Counted from the stretch's first letter, positions 40,897 through 49,777 are shown. The stretch is DNA of 64,000 nt from a bacterium 1XD42-76 (GCA_009917545.1 QZDW01000006.1:1-64000), one strand, 5' to 3'. The notes: a model not told the origin generated them from the sequence alone. Made by a program: numbers and translations.

Positions 40897-41448
40897 ATGG
40901 CAGATTACGAGCAGATGGAAATTGACGTAAGACTGGAGTCGGAAAAGGATCTTAAGACCAACGTAGGGAAGGTTATTAAGTTCTTTTACGACAAGCGCCG
41001 GATGGAGGCTGAGGAAAGCGACTATCCGCTTAAGCAGGTAAAAAGCAAGCACGAGGGTTATGGAATTGCGGCGGAAGCGTTCAGCAAGATCGGCGCGAAG
41101 CAGAAAAACCTTAAGCGAGGAATGGACGACTACCTGGCATTATTGCAGGTAAAGGGCGAGGACGGCGTGAGCATTTGCGGCGATATTTACAACCAGGCGC
41201 TGGAGCTTGCCATGGAAGCGATAGGGATGGCGGCGGACGCCACCCGGATATTAAACGACCTTTATTACGGCTACGACAGCCGGACACCGATAGAGCAGGC
41301 AATAGCCGAAATGAGCGCCCAGGAGGCCCAGGAGGGCGGCGAGTTTGAGGAAGCCGAGGAAACCCAGGGCGATGGCGAAAAAGGCGACGGTGGGCCGCAG
41401 GAGGAAGCCGAGGGGTACGATCCGGACGGGAATCCGGAAGAAAGTTAA
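40897..41448 (+). CDS. Hypothetical early phage protein
   Basis: A 183-residue acidic protein whose ATG follows AAGGAGGGATAAGGCTC. The first 130 residues are helical (DVRLESEKDLKTNVGKVIKF; EAFSKIGAKQKNLKRGMDDY), and the last 50 are a disordered Glu/Gly-rich tail. No family was recognised. It is part of a tight early operon. Confidence 0.6.
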   Translation: MADYEQMEIDVRLESEKDLKTNVGKVIKFFYDKRRMEAEESDYPLKQVKSKHEGYGIAAEAFSKIGAKQKNLKRGMDDYLALLQVKGEDGVSICGDIYNQALELAMEAIGMAADATRILNDLYYGYDSRTPIEQAIAEMSAQEAQEGGEFEEAEETQGDGEKGDGGPQEEAEGYDPDGNPEES

Positions 41449-41460
41449 GGAGGACACGAG

Positions 41461-41793
41461 ATGGCTTTAAAAGTAAATGAAATTGTAAAGGTTGAGGTGG
41501 AGGCCAGCGACGGCCAGGTCTTGAAAGAGGGCGACGCTATTATGCTTCGGGTAAGCAGGAGGACCCCGGAGGACGTAGTCTGCAGGTTTGCCGGACTTTC
41601 AAACGGCTACTTTGTTACCACCACCCTGGACGGACAGCACGAAAACAAGTACCGCCAGGCAAGCATCGAAACCTGCTACCGCATTAAGGAAGTAGAGAAG
41701 ATCCCGCCCCAGGAACTTAATGGAACGGGCAAGGAAGCAGCAGACACAGCAGCACAGAGCGCAGCCGCACCGACTATGATGCCGGGCGCGTAA
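41461..41793 (+). CDS. Hypothetical early phage protein
   Basis: A 110-residue protein with a beta-rich N-terminal 75 residues (NEIVKVEVEASDGQVLKEGD; YFVTTTLDGQHENKYRQASI) and an Ala-rich tail. The ATG at 41461 follows AAGGAGGACACGAG. No known domain was seen. Confidence 0.6.
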   Translation: MALKVNEIVKVEVEASDGQVLKEGDAIMLRVSRRTPEDVVCRFAGLSNGYFVTTTLDGQHENKYRQASIETCYRIKEVEKIPPQELNGTGKEAADTAAQSAAAPTMMPGA

Positions 41794-41814
41794 ATAAAAG
41801 GAGGATATAACACC

Positions 41815-42633
41815 ATGGCAGCAGCTAAAGCAAAAAACGAATTGGCAGTAGTAGACAGCTTCGACCTGCAGACCATAAGCGGAGATTTAGCGCAGGCGAT
41901 AGCGGAGGAAATGGACGGGCTGGGCGCCCTTCCTTTCGACCGCGTTAAAATTCCTTCCGGCGGCGGCCTTGCCTTCGAGGTTCCCGGAGAGGATGACGAA
42001 AACCCGGAGAGCGCAACGGAGATCGTAGGCGTTATTTTGGACCACCACCCGGTCAACGCATACTGGATCAATAAATTTGCAGGAGGCAACGAGCAGCCGG
42101 ACTGCAGCAGCTTCGACGGAAAGCAGGGCGTAGAGAGGGAAACCGGAGAAATTAAGGACTGCGCCTCTTGCCCTTATAACCAGTTCGGCAGCGACGACAA
42201 GGGGAAGGCTTGTAAGAACGTACACAGGGTATTTATTTTGAGAGAAGGGAACCCCGTACCTCTGGTGCTTTCCTTGCCGCCTACCAGCCTTAAGTATATG
42301 CGCGACTATATCGCCAAGCGGGTGATCCTTAAGGGCTTCCGTTGCTGGCAGGTAGTAACCAAGATTACACTGAAGAAAGAAAAGAACGCCAACGGGATCG
42401 CATACAGCCGCGCAGTATTTACCTTCGTCGGAAAGTTAAGCCCCGAAAAGGAAAAAGAGGCCGGAGTCATGAAGGACTTTATTAAGCAGCAGCACCGCCA
42501 GATCGACGTAGACGACGCAGACTACACCACAACCGGAAGCAGCAGCCAGGGCGAGCCGGCAGCGCCGAAATCCGACGAAACAGGCTTTATGAAAGTGCCG
42601 GAAGGGAGCGACGAGAAGCTGCCCTTTGATTAA
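41815..42633 (+). CDS. Zn-ribbon phage protein with SSB-like acidic tail
   Basis: A 272-residue protein. A central Cys cluster (CSSFDGKQGVERETGEIKDC then ASCPYNQFG, with a fourth Cys in GKACKNVHR) makes a likely zinc site near residues 97-133. A beta-rich half follows, and the extreme C-terminus is DEKLPFD, like the acidic tip of single-stranded DNA-binding proteins. Located just before the primase/helicase, it may serve as the phage SSB; that is inference. Confidence 0.6.
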   Translation: MAAAKAKNELAVVDSFDLQTISGDLAQAIAEEMDGLGALPFDRVKIPSGGGLAFEVPGEDDENPESATEIVGVILDHHPVNAYWINKFAGGNEQPDCSSFDGKQGVERETGEIKDCASCPYNQFGSDDKGKACKNVHRVFILREGNPVPLVLSLPPTSLKYMRDYIAKRVILKGFRCWQVVTKITLKKEKNANGIAYSRAVFTFVGKLSPEKEKEAGVMKDFIKQQHRQIDVDDADYTTTGSSSQGEPAAPKSDETGFMKVPEGSDEKLPFD

Positions 42634-42642
42634 AGGCAGAAC

Positions 42643-42669
42643 CTGGGGGCGGGGCGCTCCCCCCCCCAG
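42643..42669 (+). terminator. GC-rich hairpin
   Basis: Arms CTGGGGG (42643-42649) and CCCCCAG (42663-42669) around a short loop, followed by TTAAAAAACGG. It lies in the only clear gap of the early operon and could attenuate transcription. The absence of a T-run weakens the case. Confidence 0.4.
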
Positions 42670-42695
42670 TTAAAAAACGGTTGGAGGATAAGCGC

Positions 42696-43049
42696 ATGGA
42701 CAAGGTATATATAATTTCACGTTATAGAGCGTTCACGGAAAGCGGGATGGAATTTAACCGCAGGGTGGCGAGGTATTTCTGCAAAAAAGTTGTTTTAGAG
42801 GGGAAGATCCCGGTCGCCCCGCATTTATTCTATACGCAGTTCCTGGACGAGAGCCAGGAGAAAGAGCGGCAGATCGGGCTTAAAATAGGGCTTAAGGAGC
42901 TTCGAGAGGCTGACGAGTTTCTTTTGATTATTATAGGCGGGCGGATAAGCGAAGGGATGCGGCGGGAAATACGCCAGGCTACAAGGGACAGGATGCGCGG
43001 AAGGGTAGTATATATGACCCGTAAAGAAATTAAGAAGGTGATAGGATGA
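42696..43049 (+). CDS. DUF4406-like nucleoside-deoxyribosyltransferase-fold protein
   Basis: The ATG at 42696 lies 9 bases after TTGGAGG, giving a 117-residue protein. VYIISRYRAFTESGMEFNRR, VLEGKIPVAPHLFYTQFLDE and LREADEFLLIIIGGRISEGM fit the small DUF4406/deoxyribosyltransferase-like fold of phage proteins. The catalytic residues are uncertain. It overlaps the primase gene by 4 bases. Confidence 0.7.
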   Translation: MDKVYIISRYRAFTESGMEFNRRVARYFCKKVVLEGKIPVAPHLFYTQFLDESQEKERQIGLKIGLKELREADEFLLIIIGGRISEGMRREIRQATRDRMRGRVVYMTRKEIKKVIG

Positions 43050-45832
43050 ACGCCGAACAGCTTAATATAGACGACTTCGTCAATTACGAAGCGGAGTACA
43101 GAAGCGTCATAAAAGGCGCGAAGCCCAGCGGCAGCAGTTTAGTCGGCCGCTGCCCCTTCCACGACGACAAAAAGAACAGTTTCAGCGCAGACCTAAAAAC
43201 CGGGCAGTGGCACTGCTTCTCAGAGGACCGCGGGGGAAACTTCGTAAGTTTCTGGGCGGAGCTTCACAACGTAGACACCAAGGAAGCATATAAGCAGATT
43301 TTAGAGAAGTACGGAAAGCTGACCGAGCCGGATCCGAAGAAAAACAAGCCAGCCAAGCCGAAAAATAAAAGCTACACCCTCGCAGAGTATACCTTTAATA
43401 AGCACTTGCCGGAGGACTTCTTAAAGGACACTTGCGGCATCAGCACCGCCAAAGATAAGGACGGGACGCAGTACCTTAAAACGCCTTACTTCAACGAAGA
43501 AAACACAACGCCGATTTTTCGGAAGCGTTACGGCGATAAGGAATTTAGATGGAGCTGGGGCAGCGCCGGGAAGTTGATTTTATACGGCGACTGGAGGCTG
43601 CCGGAGATACGGAAAACCGGATGGGCGGCCCTTGTAGAAGGGGAAAGCGATACCCAAACTTTATGGTATTTAAAAGTCCCGGCACTCGGATCACCGGGGG
43701 CGGCGAACTTCAACGCCCGGATGGTTCCGAAGTTGCAGGACCTTAAGCTATATATACACCAGGAACCAGACCAGGGCGGCCAGACGTTCCTCGCTAAAGT
43801 TTGCCGGATATTGAAAGAGGAAGAATTTTTAGGCGAGGTTTACACATGGAGCTGTAAGCAGTTCGGAGTCAAGGACCCGTCGGAGCTTTACTTAAGGGAC
43901 GGAGCGGAAAAGGCATCCGAGAAAATACAGAAAGCCATAAAACACGCCCAGAAGTTAGACCTTGACGACCTGTCCGGAGCGATACCGGAGGCCATAAAAG
44001 GGGCGCCCGCGAACCTTCGCCAGCCGGAGGGCTGGATCTATTCAGAAAAGGGCATAAGCCACATAGACGAAAAGAAAGCGATACCGACTATGATCTGCAG
44101 AACACCGATCATATTAACCCAGCGACTTAAGAGCATGGAAACGGGCGAGGAAAAAATAGAGATTGCATTTAAGCGGGACGGACAGTGGAGCCGGGCTATA
44201 TACCCGCGTTCTACTATATTCACTTCCCGGAATATAACCGCGCTTGCAGATTTGGGATGCACCGTAACCAGCGAGAACGCCAAGCAGGTCGTGAGCTTCC
44301 TGGCCGCATTGGAGGCGGAGAACATAGACATTATACAAAAGGCGGATAGTACGTCCACCTTCGGCTGGCAGACGCGGGGCCGGTTCCTTCCAGGACACGG
44401 GGACGACATAGTGCTGGACATTGAGCCGTCCTTAAGAGGTTGGGCGGCAGCTTACCACACCGCCGGAACCTTCGAGGGATGGATCGCCACCATGCAGCCG
44501 CACCGGAGCCGGGACAAGTTCCGCTTTATATTGGCGGCCAGCTTCGCCGCTCCGCTTCTAAAGATTATTCAACAGAGGATATTTTTTGTATATAACTGGG
44601 GCGGATCCAAGGGAGGAAAGACCGCAGCCCTTAAGGCGGCGCTTTCCGCCTGGGGCGACCCGGAACGCCTTATGGTAAATTTCAACGCCACCCAGGTCGC
44701 CCTGGAGAGGATGGCGGGCTTTTATAACGACTTACCGCTCGGCATTGACGAGCGGCAGCTTGCAGGGCAGAAGCAGGAGAATCTGGAAAAGATTGTTTAC
44801 ATGATCGCCAGCGGAACCGGAAGGGCCAGGGGAAGCAAGGGCGGCGGACTGCAGACGCTTAACACATGGCGCACCGTAGCCCTTGCCACCGGCGAGGAAC
44901 CTTTAAGCACCGATACCACGCAGACCGGAGTCAGCACCCGCGTACTGGAGATATACGGCGGCCCTTTCGACGATGAGAAGTCCGCCAGCCTTATGCACCA
45001 GCAGGCGCCTACAAATTGCGGCTGGGCCGGCCCGGAGTTTATAAGCCGCCTTTTGGCGACGGATGAACGGACCATAACGGATCAATATGAAAAGATGGTA
45101 GAAGAAATTTACGCAGCAGCAAACGGAACCAGCGGCGCACATATAGCCGGGATAAGCGCGGTCGCCCTTGCGGATGCGATTATAGATACCTGGATATTTG
45201 GGGAGGCAAAAGCGGAGCAAAACGGCGGAAATTGTGACCAAGAAAGCGAAAATTGTTATCAAAACGGCGAAAACCGTAAGCAACCGCTTGAAATACGCAA
45301 GGAATCCTGGGACAGAGCCGTCCGGATGGCAAAGACCATTATACAGGAGCAGCTCGCCGCAGGCGTAAGCGACGTAAACGAAAACGCTACCCAGTTTATA
45401 GTAGATTGGATATTGAGCAACCGCTCCCAGTTCGGGGACAAGGCAATCGGGACGTGCCTGGGCTTCATAAGTTCAGCGCAGGACAAGGCTTATATATTCC
45501 CTTCCCTGCTTAACCAGGCACTGACGAAAGCAGGGTATAGCCCCCGGAAAACCATGAAATATTTAGCAGATAAAAATATTATCGCTTCCCAGCCAAAGAA
45601 AAACGGCGGGAGAGAGTATAGCATAACAAGATGGTTTGACAACAGAACAAGCCGCTTTGTTGAATTTGATATAGGGAGATTTTCAAAAGCCGTTGACCCA
45701 TTGGACGAGGACGAAGCAGCAGAAGCCGCTGGCGTAGAGGAAAAGCCGCTGGCGGGAGAGTGGCAGCAATTAGGCTTTGACGCAAAATCACCCTTCGAGG
45801 ATACGGAAGAAGAAGCAGAACTACCGTATTAA
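43046..45832 (+). CDS. Phage primase/helicase: CHC2 finger, Toprim-like, DUF927
   Basis: A 928-residue replication protein. A CHC2-type zinc finger covers C36-x2-H39 to C57 (RCPFHDDKKNSF; GQWHCFSEDRGGNF). A primase/Toprim-like part follows (WAALVEGESDTQTLWYLKVP). A DUF927 ATPase domain begins near residue 460, with Walker A WGGSKGGKTAALKAALSAWG near residue 517 and LGIDERQLAGQKQENLEKIV after it. A linker near residue 725 is built of three 7-residue repeats (QNGGNCD, QESENCY, QNGENRK). It should prime and unwind at the adjacent iteron region. Confidence 0.9.
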   Translation: MNAEQLNIDDFVNYEAEYRSVIKGAKPSGSSLVGRCPFHDDKKNSFSADLKTGQWHCFSEDRGGNFVSFWAELHNVDTKEAYKQILEKYGKLTEPDPKKNKPAKPKNKSYTLAEYTFNKHLPEDFLKDTCGISTAKDKDGTQYLKTPYFNEENTTPIFRKRYGDKEFRWSWGSAGKLILYGDWRLPEIRKTGWAALVEGESDTQTLWYLKVPALGSPGAANFNARMVPKLQDLKLYIHQEPDQGGQTFLAKVCRILKEEEFLGEVYTWSCKQFGVKDPSELYLRDGAEKASEKIQKAIKHAQKLDLDDLSGAIPEAIKGAPANLRQPEGWIYSEKGISHIDEKKAIPTMICRTPIILTQRLKSMETGEEKIEIAFKRDGQWSRAIYPRSTIFTSRNITALADLGCTVTSENAKQVVSFLAALEAENIDIIQKADSTSTFGWQTRGRFLPGHGDDIVLDIEPSLRGWAAAYHTAGTFEGWIATMQPHRSRDKFRFILAASFAAPLLKIIQQRIFFVYNWGGSKGGKTAALKAALSAWGDPERLMVNFNATQVALERMAGFYNDLPLGIDERQLAGQKQENLEKIVYMIASGTGRARGSKGGGLQTLNTWRTVALATGEEPLSTDTTQTGVSTRVLEIYGGPFDDEKSASLMHQQAPTNCGWAGPEFISRLLATDERTITDQYEKMVEEIYAAANGTSGAHIAGISAVALADAIIDTWIFGEAKAEQNGGNCDQESENCYQNGENRKQPLEIRKESWDRAVRMAKTIIQEQLAAGVSDVNENATQFIVDWILSNRSQFGDKAIGTCLGFISSAQDKAYIFPSLLNQALTKAGYSPRKTMKYLADKNIIASQPKKNGGREYSITRWFDNRTSRFVEFDIGRFSKAVDPLDEDEAAEAAGVEEKPLAGEWQQLGFDAKSPFEDTEEEAELPY

Positions 45833-45845
45833 ACTGCGTTGAAAA

Positions 45846-46139
45846 CCTAACGCCTAAAATTAGGCGTTAGGTTAGGCGTTAGGTTAGGCGTTAGGTAAAA
45901 AACCCCGAAAATAAGCGGCTTTCAGAGCCTATTATATATAACCTAACGACTTAACGCCTATTATATAGGCTTATTGCAAAAGAAAAAAGGTAAGAAATTT
46001 TTGACCTTTTCCAAAAAGTAACGGTGTATTTCCGAAAAATAGGCGTTAGGCGTTAGGAAGTAGGGAAAAGCCCCATAAAATCAAGGTTTGTTTCATGACG
46101 CCTAAAGGAATTTAAAAGGCGTAAGGAAATTTAGGCGGA
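45846..46139. other. Iteron-rich putative phage replication origin
   Basis: TTAGGCGTTAGG occurs three times in perfect tandem at 45860-45895, with its exact reverse complement at 45846-45857. Further copies or half copies are CCTAACGAC (45942), TTAACGCCTA (45951), TAGGCGTTAGGCGTTAGG (46040-46057), and GACGCCTAAAGG, GGCGTAAGG and TTAGGCGGAAGG up to 46142. AT-rich stretches and TATATA tracts lie between. The block sits directly after the primase/helicase gene, a normal place for a phage origin. Confidence 0.75.
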
Positions 46140-46144
46140 AGGAG

Positions 46145-46750
46145 GTGGCGACCACGGAAAAAGCAGAAAAAGCCCTTGAAAAAGCGGCGGCAACGCTTGA
46201 AAAATACCGGAAAAATAAAACGCTTGTACCGCCGGAGGAACTGGCCGGGAAGTATAAAAAGCCCTTCGAGAAATTGAAGCAGCAGCTTAAGGAGGAATTA
46301 GAGGACTATTTAAGGCTTTTCGTTCTGGACGGTTTGCAGGTACGAAACGACAGCGAAGGACAGCAGGTCGTGGCAGATATTAACCAGGCATTTAAGGAGG
46401 CGCAGATCGGCAAGCGAGTCGGGCGGGCAGCTTTCCGGGAATTTGATTTAGAGAAGATAAAGCAGATCGCTGAAGAACACCGCCAGAGGGTGGCGGGGAT
46501 ATACAAGGCATACTTTGACCGCCATACTTGCCTATACGCCGCCGGCCCTTCATGGGATCCGGACAATCCACAGCCGCCGCTTATTTACAACGATATTGTG
46601 GATAAGTTTTACGACGAGGCAGCAGGCGGGTGGATAAGCAAAGAGAAGCCCCCAGGGGCGGCAATATTGATTTTCATAAAAAGTGAAAATAAAACAACCG
46701 AGCAAAAGGAGGATAACAATGAACACACAGGAGAACGTAAAGAGATTTGA
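46145..46750 (+). CDS. Hypothetical phage protein after the origin
   Basis: A 201-residue protein opening at GTG 46145 (MATTEKAEKALEKAAATLEK), helical for 70 residues and then mixed (RKNKTLVPPEELAGKYKKPF; YKAYFDRHTCLYAAGPSWDP). The ribosome site AAGGAG touches the GTG, which is oddly close; no other ATG/GTG/TTG is available nearby. It overlaps the HD-domain gene by 32 bases. Function unknown. Confidence 0.6.
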   Translation: MATTEKAEKALEKAAATLEKYRKNKTLVPPEELAGKYKKPFEKLKQQLKEELEDYLRLFVLDGLQVRNDSEGQQVVADINQAFKEAQIGKRVGRAAFREFDLEKIKQIAEEHRQRVAGIYKAYFDRHTCLYAAGPSWDPDNPQPPLIYNDIVDKFYDEAAGGWISKEKPPGAAILIFIKSENKTTEQKEDNNEHTGERKEI

Positions 46751-47474
46751 GGAACTTTTAAACCAGGTAGAGCGGGAAGGGCTGCCGCAGCTTTTGGAGT
46801 ATATCCGGAAAAGCGACTTTTACACGGCCCCGGCTTCCACCCGCTTCCACTTAAGCACCGAGGGCGGCTTATTGCAGCACAGCCTTAACGTGTACGATTG
46901 CTTACAGCGGAAAAAGGAAAACAGTACCTGGGCCTGCATTTTGGCAGACGCCGGGAAAGATGCCCTTATTCTTTGCCCCTTGCTTCACGATTTGTGCAAG
47001 ACGCATTTTTACAAGATCGATTATAAGAATCAAAAGACCTACGACCCGGAGAAGGTACAGGCGGCGGAACGCTGGCAGGTAAAGAAGGATAACGCCGGGG
47101 CTTTCATTTGGGAATCGGTTCCCTGCTACACCGTAGACGACCGGGTGCCATACGGACACGGAGAAAAGAGCGTTATGATGATTGAGCAATTTATAAGACT
47201 TACCGGCCCGGAACGCTTCGCCATCCGCTGGCACATGGGATTTTCAGAGCCGAAAGAGCTTCATTTACAGCTTACCCAGGCTATGAGCAAATACCCGCTT
47301 ATACTTGCCCTTCACGAAGCAGACCAGGAAGCAAGCACACTTTTAGAGGGGGAAAAGGACAATAAGGTGCTTACACCGGCACAGGCAGCCGCAGGAGAAA
47401 AGCCCTGGGGAGGCGACGGCGGATCCGGGTGCGACTTCCAGGAGGCTGAGGCGATAGGAGGCGCGGAGGATTGA
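46719..47474 (+). CDS. HD-domain hydrolase
   Basis: The ATG at 46719 follows AAGGAGGATAACA, giving a 251-residue protein. The metal-binding HD pattern is visible: H in EGGLLQHSLNVYDCL, HD in LCPLLHDLCKTHFYKI, and a later His in RVPYGHGEKSVMMIEQFIRL. The family hydrolyses phosphoesters of nucleotides or RNA. In phages, similar proteins occur with replication or anti-defence roles; the substrate is unknown. It is co-translated with the ASCH protein. Confidence 0.85.
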   Translation: MNTQENVKRFEELLNQVEREGLPQLLEYIRKSDFYTAPASTRFHLSTEGGLLQHSLNVYDCLQRKKENSTWACILADAGKDALILCPLLHDLCKTHFYKIDYKNQKTYDPEKVQAAERWQVKKDNAGAFIWESVPCYTVDDRVPYGHGEKSVMMIEQFIRLTGPERFAIRWHMGFSEPKELHLQLTQAMSKYPLILALHEADQEASTLLEGEKDNKVLTPAQAAAGEKPWGGDGGSGCDFQEAEAIGGAED

Positions 47475-47944
47475 AAGCTATAACAGTTTGGCAACCATGG
47501 GCGCAGCTTTTGGCCGAAGGAAAGAAACACGACGAAACGAGAAGCTGGCGGACGAATTACCGGGGCGAGATACTGATCCACGCAGCGAAGAAAGATCCCA
47601 TTTTCGGCATAAGCGCCATGCCGGACAAAGGCTGGGAAAAAGCGTTACTTTCCTTCGGATTGTACGAAGAATTTAACCGCTTTGAGCGGTTCCCGACAGG
47701 GGCAATAATTGGCGCGGCAATTTTGACGGATTGCAAGCTGATAGACCAGGAATACCACGACTTTATAAAGGAGCTTTGTCTGGAAGAATTTCTTTACGGC
47801 GACTTCACGGTCGGCAGGTACGCATGGAGGCTGGAAAAGCCGCAGCTATTCAAAAACCCGATACCGGCATCCGGAAAGCAGGGCTTATGGAACTTCGGAG
47901 AAAACGTCCGGATCCGTAACGGCGAATTAGAGATAGAAGTATAG
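47471..47944 (+). CDS. ASCH-domain protein
   Basis: A 157-residue protein starting with TTG in a TTGA overlap. KAITVWQPWAQLLAEGKKHD, then ETRSWRTNYRGEILIHAAKK and a late GKQGLWNF segment, match the ASCH fold, which binds RNA or modified nucleosides. The family is common beside phage replication genes. The catalytic role is not established. Confidence 0.85.
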   Translation: MKAITVWQPWAQLLAEGKKHDETRSWRTNYRGEILIHAAKKDPIFGISAMPDKGWEKALLSFGLYEEFNRFERFPTGAIIGAAILTDCKLIDQEYHDFIKELCLEEFLYGDFTVGRYAWRLEKPQLFKNPIPASGKQGLWNFGENVRIRNGELEIEV

Positions 47945-47954
47945 GAGGCACACC

Positions 47955-48341
47955 ATGAAACAGAATAAAGAGCCGCAGCGCTTCCCGGTTGAGCCGGAAA
48001 CAGTTATGGCGGCATACGAGATCTTAATAAAAAATTGCAGGAACCACAATCACACCTGCCAGGGCTGCCCGTTGCATATTGTAGACCCTACGCCATACCC
48101 AAGCGGGATCCCGCGATATACCTGCGCCGCATTTCCGGGCGACAATATACCGCCGGCAGCATGGCCGGAGCTTGACCCGGAAAACACGGACGGAGAGCAG
48201 GTCGTAGCAGTAGAACAGGAGCCGCAGCGGATCGCCATAGCAATGGCCAGGGCAGGACAGCGGAACCCGGAAGGGGCGAAAGCGTTCTTTAAATTGATAG
48301 ATAATTTTTGTAAGGAGGCGGAGAACCGTGAGCAAAAATAA
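47955..48341 (+). CDS. Hypothetical phage protein with Cys cluster
   Basis: A 128-residue protein with ILIKNCRNHNHTCQGCPLHI and RYTCAAFPGDN, a possible single metal site, then an acidic linker and a helical tail. The ATG follows TAGGAGGCACACC. It overlaps the following GTG-started gene by 14 bases. Confidence 0.6.
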   Translation: MKQNKEPQRFPVEPETVMAAYEILIKNCRNHNHTCQGCPLHIVDPTPYPSGIPRYTCAAFPGDNIPPAAWPELDPENTDGEQVVAVEQEPQRIAIAMARAGQRNPEGAKAFFKLIDNFCKEAENREQK

Positions 48342-48594
48342 AAAAGGCAATAACTACTTGATTACAAGAGCCAGATATAAATCTATAAAGGCTTTCGATC
48401 ACCAGCAGATGGAACAATTCTGCACAGACGTATATAAGAGCGGCTACCAGGACGGCAGGGAGAGCGTCCCAGGCGTTGACATTGAAGCAATTATGAAAGC
48501 GATTGAGAATACCAAAGGGATCGGAGCCAAGAAGCTGGCAGACATAAGGGCCAGTATAGAGGCGGTATTTGCAAAGGACGGAGATAATGAGTGA
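48328..48594 (+). CDS. Small phage protein (88 aa)
   Basis: Starts with GTG at 48328 after AAGGAGGCGGAGAACC. The C-terminal half (IENTKGIGAKKLADIRASIE) contains a GIGxKK turn like a helix-hairpin-helix, so DNA contact is possible. No clear family. Confidence 0.6.
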   Translation: MSKNKKGNNYLITRARYKSIKAFDHQQMEQFCTDVYKSGYQDGRESVPGVDIEAIMKAIENTKGIGAKKLADIRASIEAVFAKDGDNE

Positions 48595-48802
48595 TAAGGA
48601 TAAGGATAAGGAGATCATAGACGGAGCCAACACCCTGGCGCTTCAATATTTCACGACATACAACCGGATGCTGCAGCTTACCGGGAACTCGGAGGAAGCG
48701 ATCCGGCTTACAAGTTCTTTGTTTGAGGCTATGTTTGCAGGGAACCGGCCACGGCCGGAGCCAGGGGCTGGCGGCTTCACATTGTACTGGGATAGGAGGT
48801 AA
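48587..48802 (+). CDS. Small phage protein (71 aa)
   Basis: The ATG at 48587 overlaps the end of the preceding gene by 8 bases and follows GGACGGAGATA. The product is helical (GANTLALQYFTTYNRMLQLT then SSLFEAMFAG) with a Gly/Pro-rich tail. Function unknown. Confidence 0.6.
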   Translation: MSDKDKDKEIIDGANTLALQYFTTYNRMLQLTGNSEEAIRLTSSLFEAMFAGNRPRPEPGAGGFTLYWDRR

Positions 48803-48805
48803 ACA

Positions 48806-49183
48806 GTGACTAAAGAGCAATACAACAAGGCGACGGAGATTAACAAGGAAATACAGAAATACGGGGACTTGATCGCAAAGATTAAGCAGGGGCTTTCTAC
48901 GAAGAAAGTAGGGGACTCCATAGCAAAAGGGAAGCTGAAGAAAGACGGCGGCGACCATAACGCAAGGTGGCAGCTTCTCCGGTTTTTCAGATTGAGGCTT
49001 GAAAAAGAAAAGGTTATTGTAGTTCCTCATTACGAATTTGCACGGGGAATAGAGATGGACGCAGAACCGGAGCTGATCGCCGTTATTATTGATTATTTGG
49101 AAAAGAAAAAGAAAGCCTACGAGGCGGAGTTTGAGAAGATAGGAGGCGAGGACAGTGACAGAGCAGAAAATGCAGCAGATTAA
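48806..49183 (+). CDS. Hypothetical phage protein
   Basis: A 125-residue protein with a GTG start at 48806 after ATAGGAGGTAAACA. It is basic and helical (NKEIQKYGDLIAKIKQGLST, then NARWQLLRFFRLRLEKEKVI and LEKKKKAYEAEFEKIGGEDS). No motif was recognised. It overlaps the next small gene by 29 bases. Confidence 0.55.
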   Translation: MTKEQYNKATEINKEIQKYGDLIAKIKQGLSTKKVGDSIAKGKLKKDGGDHNARWQLLRFFRLRLEKEKVIVVPHYEFARGIEMDAEPELIAVIIDYLEKKKKAYEAEFEKIGGEDSDRAENAAD

Positions 49184-49316
49184 CGCCTGGCTTAAGAAGG
49201 TAAACAAGGGCAAGCTGGAGATGCAGGAAAAGATGGTTATAGCCAACGCAACTATGGAAATGTTGGAGAAGTTGGAACCCATTTACGACAAGTACAACGG
49301 GGAGAAGAAAGCGTAA
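49155..49316 (+). CDS. Small helical phage protein (53 aa)
   Basis: Starts with GTG at 49155 after AGGAGGCGAGGACA and ends at TAA 49314-49316. The sequence (MTEQKMQQINAWLKKVNKGK, then MLEKLEPIYDKYNGEKK) is a single long helix pattern. Good spacing and phage-like codon use support a real gene. Confidence 0.6.
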   Translation: MTEQKMQQINAWLKKVNKGKLEMQEKMVIANATMEMLEKLEPIYDKYNGEKKA

Positions 49317-49319
49317 CCG

Positions 49320-49333
49320 TTGCGACGTCGCAA
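49320..49333. repeat. 14-bp palindrome TTGCGACGTCGCAA, site 2 of 3
   Basis: Identical to the sites at 34529 and 57459. This copy is intergenic, between the 53-residue gene and the VRR-NUC gene, so coding constraint does not explain it. Confidence 0.6.
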
Positions 49334-49348
49334 CAGAAAGAAGGAAAG

Positions 49349-49777
49349 ATGATTGATTTTGAACAGTTTAAAACCAAGGCGGAGGTCATTAAGTACCTTA
49401 AGGCTACGAAGGATATATCCTGCCAAACAACCGCCCAGGCGGAGAAGTACCTGCGGGCGCACTTGCCAAAAGAAAGTTATTACCAGGATAAGATCATAAA
49501 GCACATAAGGGAGCTTATACCCTCTTCCTTCGTTTGGAAAGCCGCGGCCGGACCATACAGCCGCCAGGGGATCCCGGATATTTGCGCCGTAGTAAACGGC
49601 CGGTATTATGGCTTTGAGGTAAAGCGGCCCTTTATAGGCGTTCTTTCCAAGATACAGGAGCGCACCATAATGCAGATAAGGGCGGCAGGCGGGAAAGCCT
49701 ACGTTGTTACATATCCGGCGGAGGTAACAAGGATATTGCAGAAGGAGATCGGAGGCGATCCGCCAAGTGAGAAATAG
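49349..49777 (+). CDS. VRR-NUC domain nuclease
   Basis: A 142-residue protein. The VRR-NUC core spans YYQDKIIKHIRELIPSSFVW, then GIPDICAVVNGRYYGFEVKR, with catalytic D and E-x-K. It is a PD-(D/E)XK fold linked to Holliday-junction or flap processing in phage replication. The ATG follows AAGGAAAG. It lies immediately after a palindrome copy. Confidence 0.88.
   Translation: MIDFEQFKTKAEVIKYLKATKDISCQTTAQAEKYLRAHLPKESYYQDKIIKHIRELIPSSFVWKAAAGPYSRQGIPDICAVVNGRYYGFEVKRPFIGVLSKIQERTIMQIRAAGGKAYVVTYPAEVTRILQKEIGGDPPSEK

Noticed and set aside
45846-45895. CRISPR-like or simple tandem array
   Set aside because: 12-base units with no spacers, next to a replication gene; an iteron origin explains it better.
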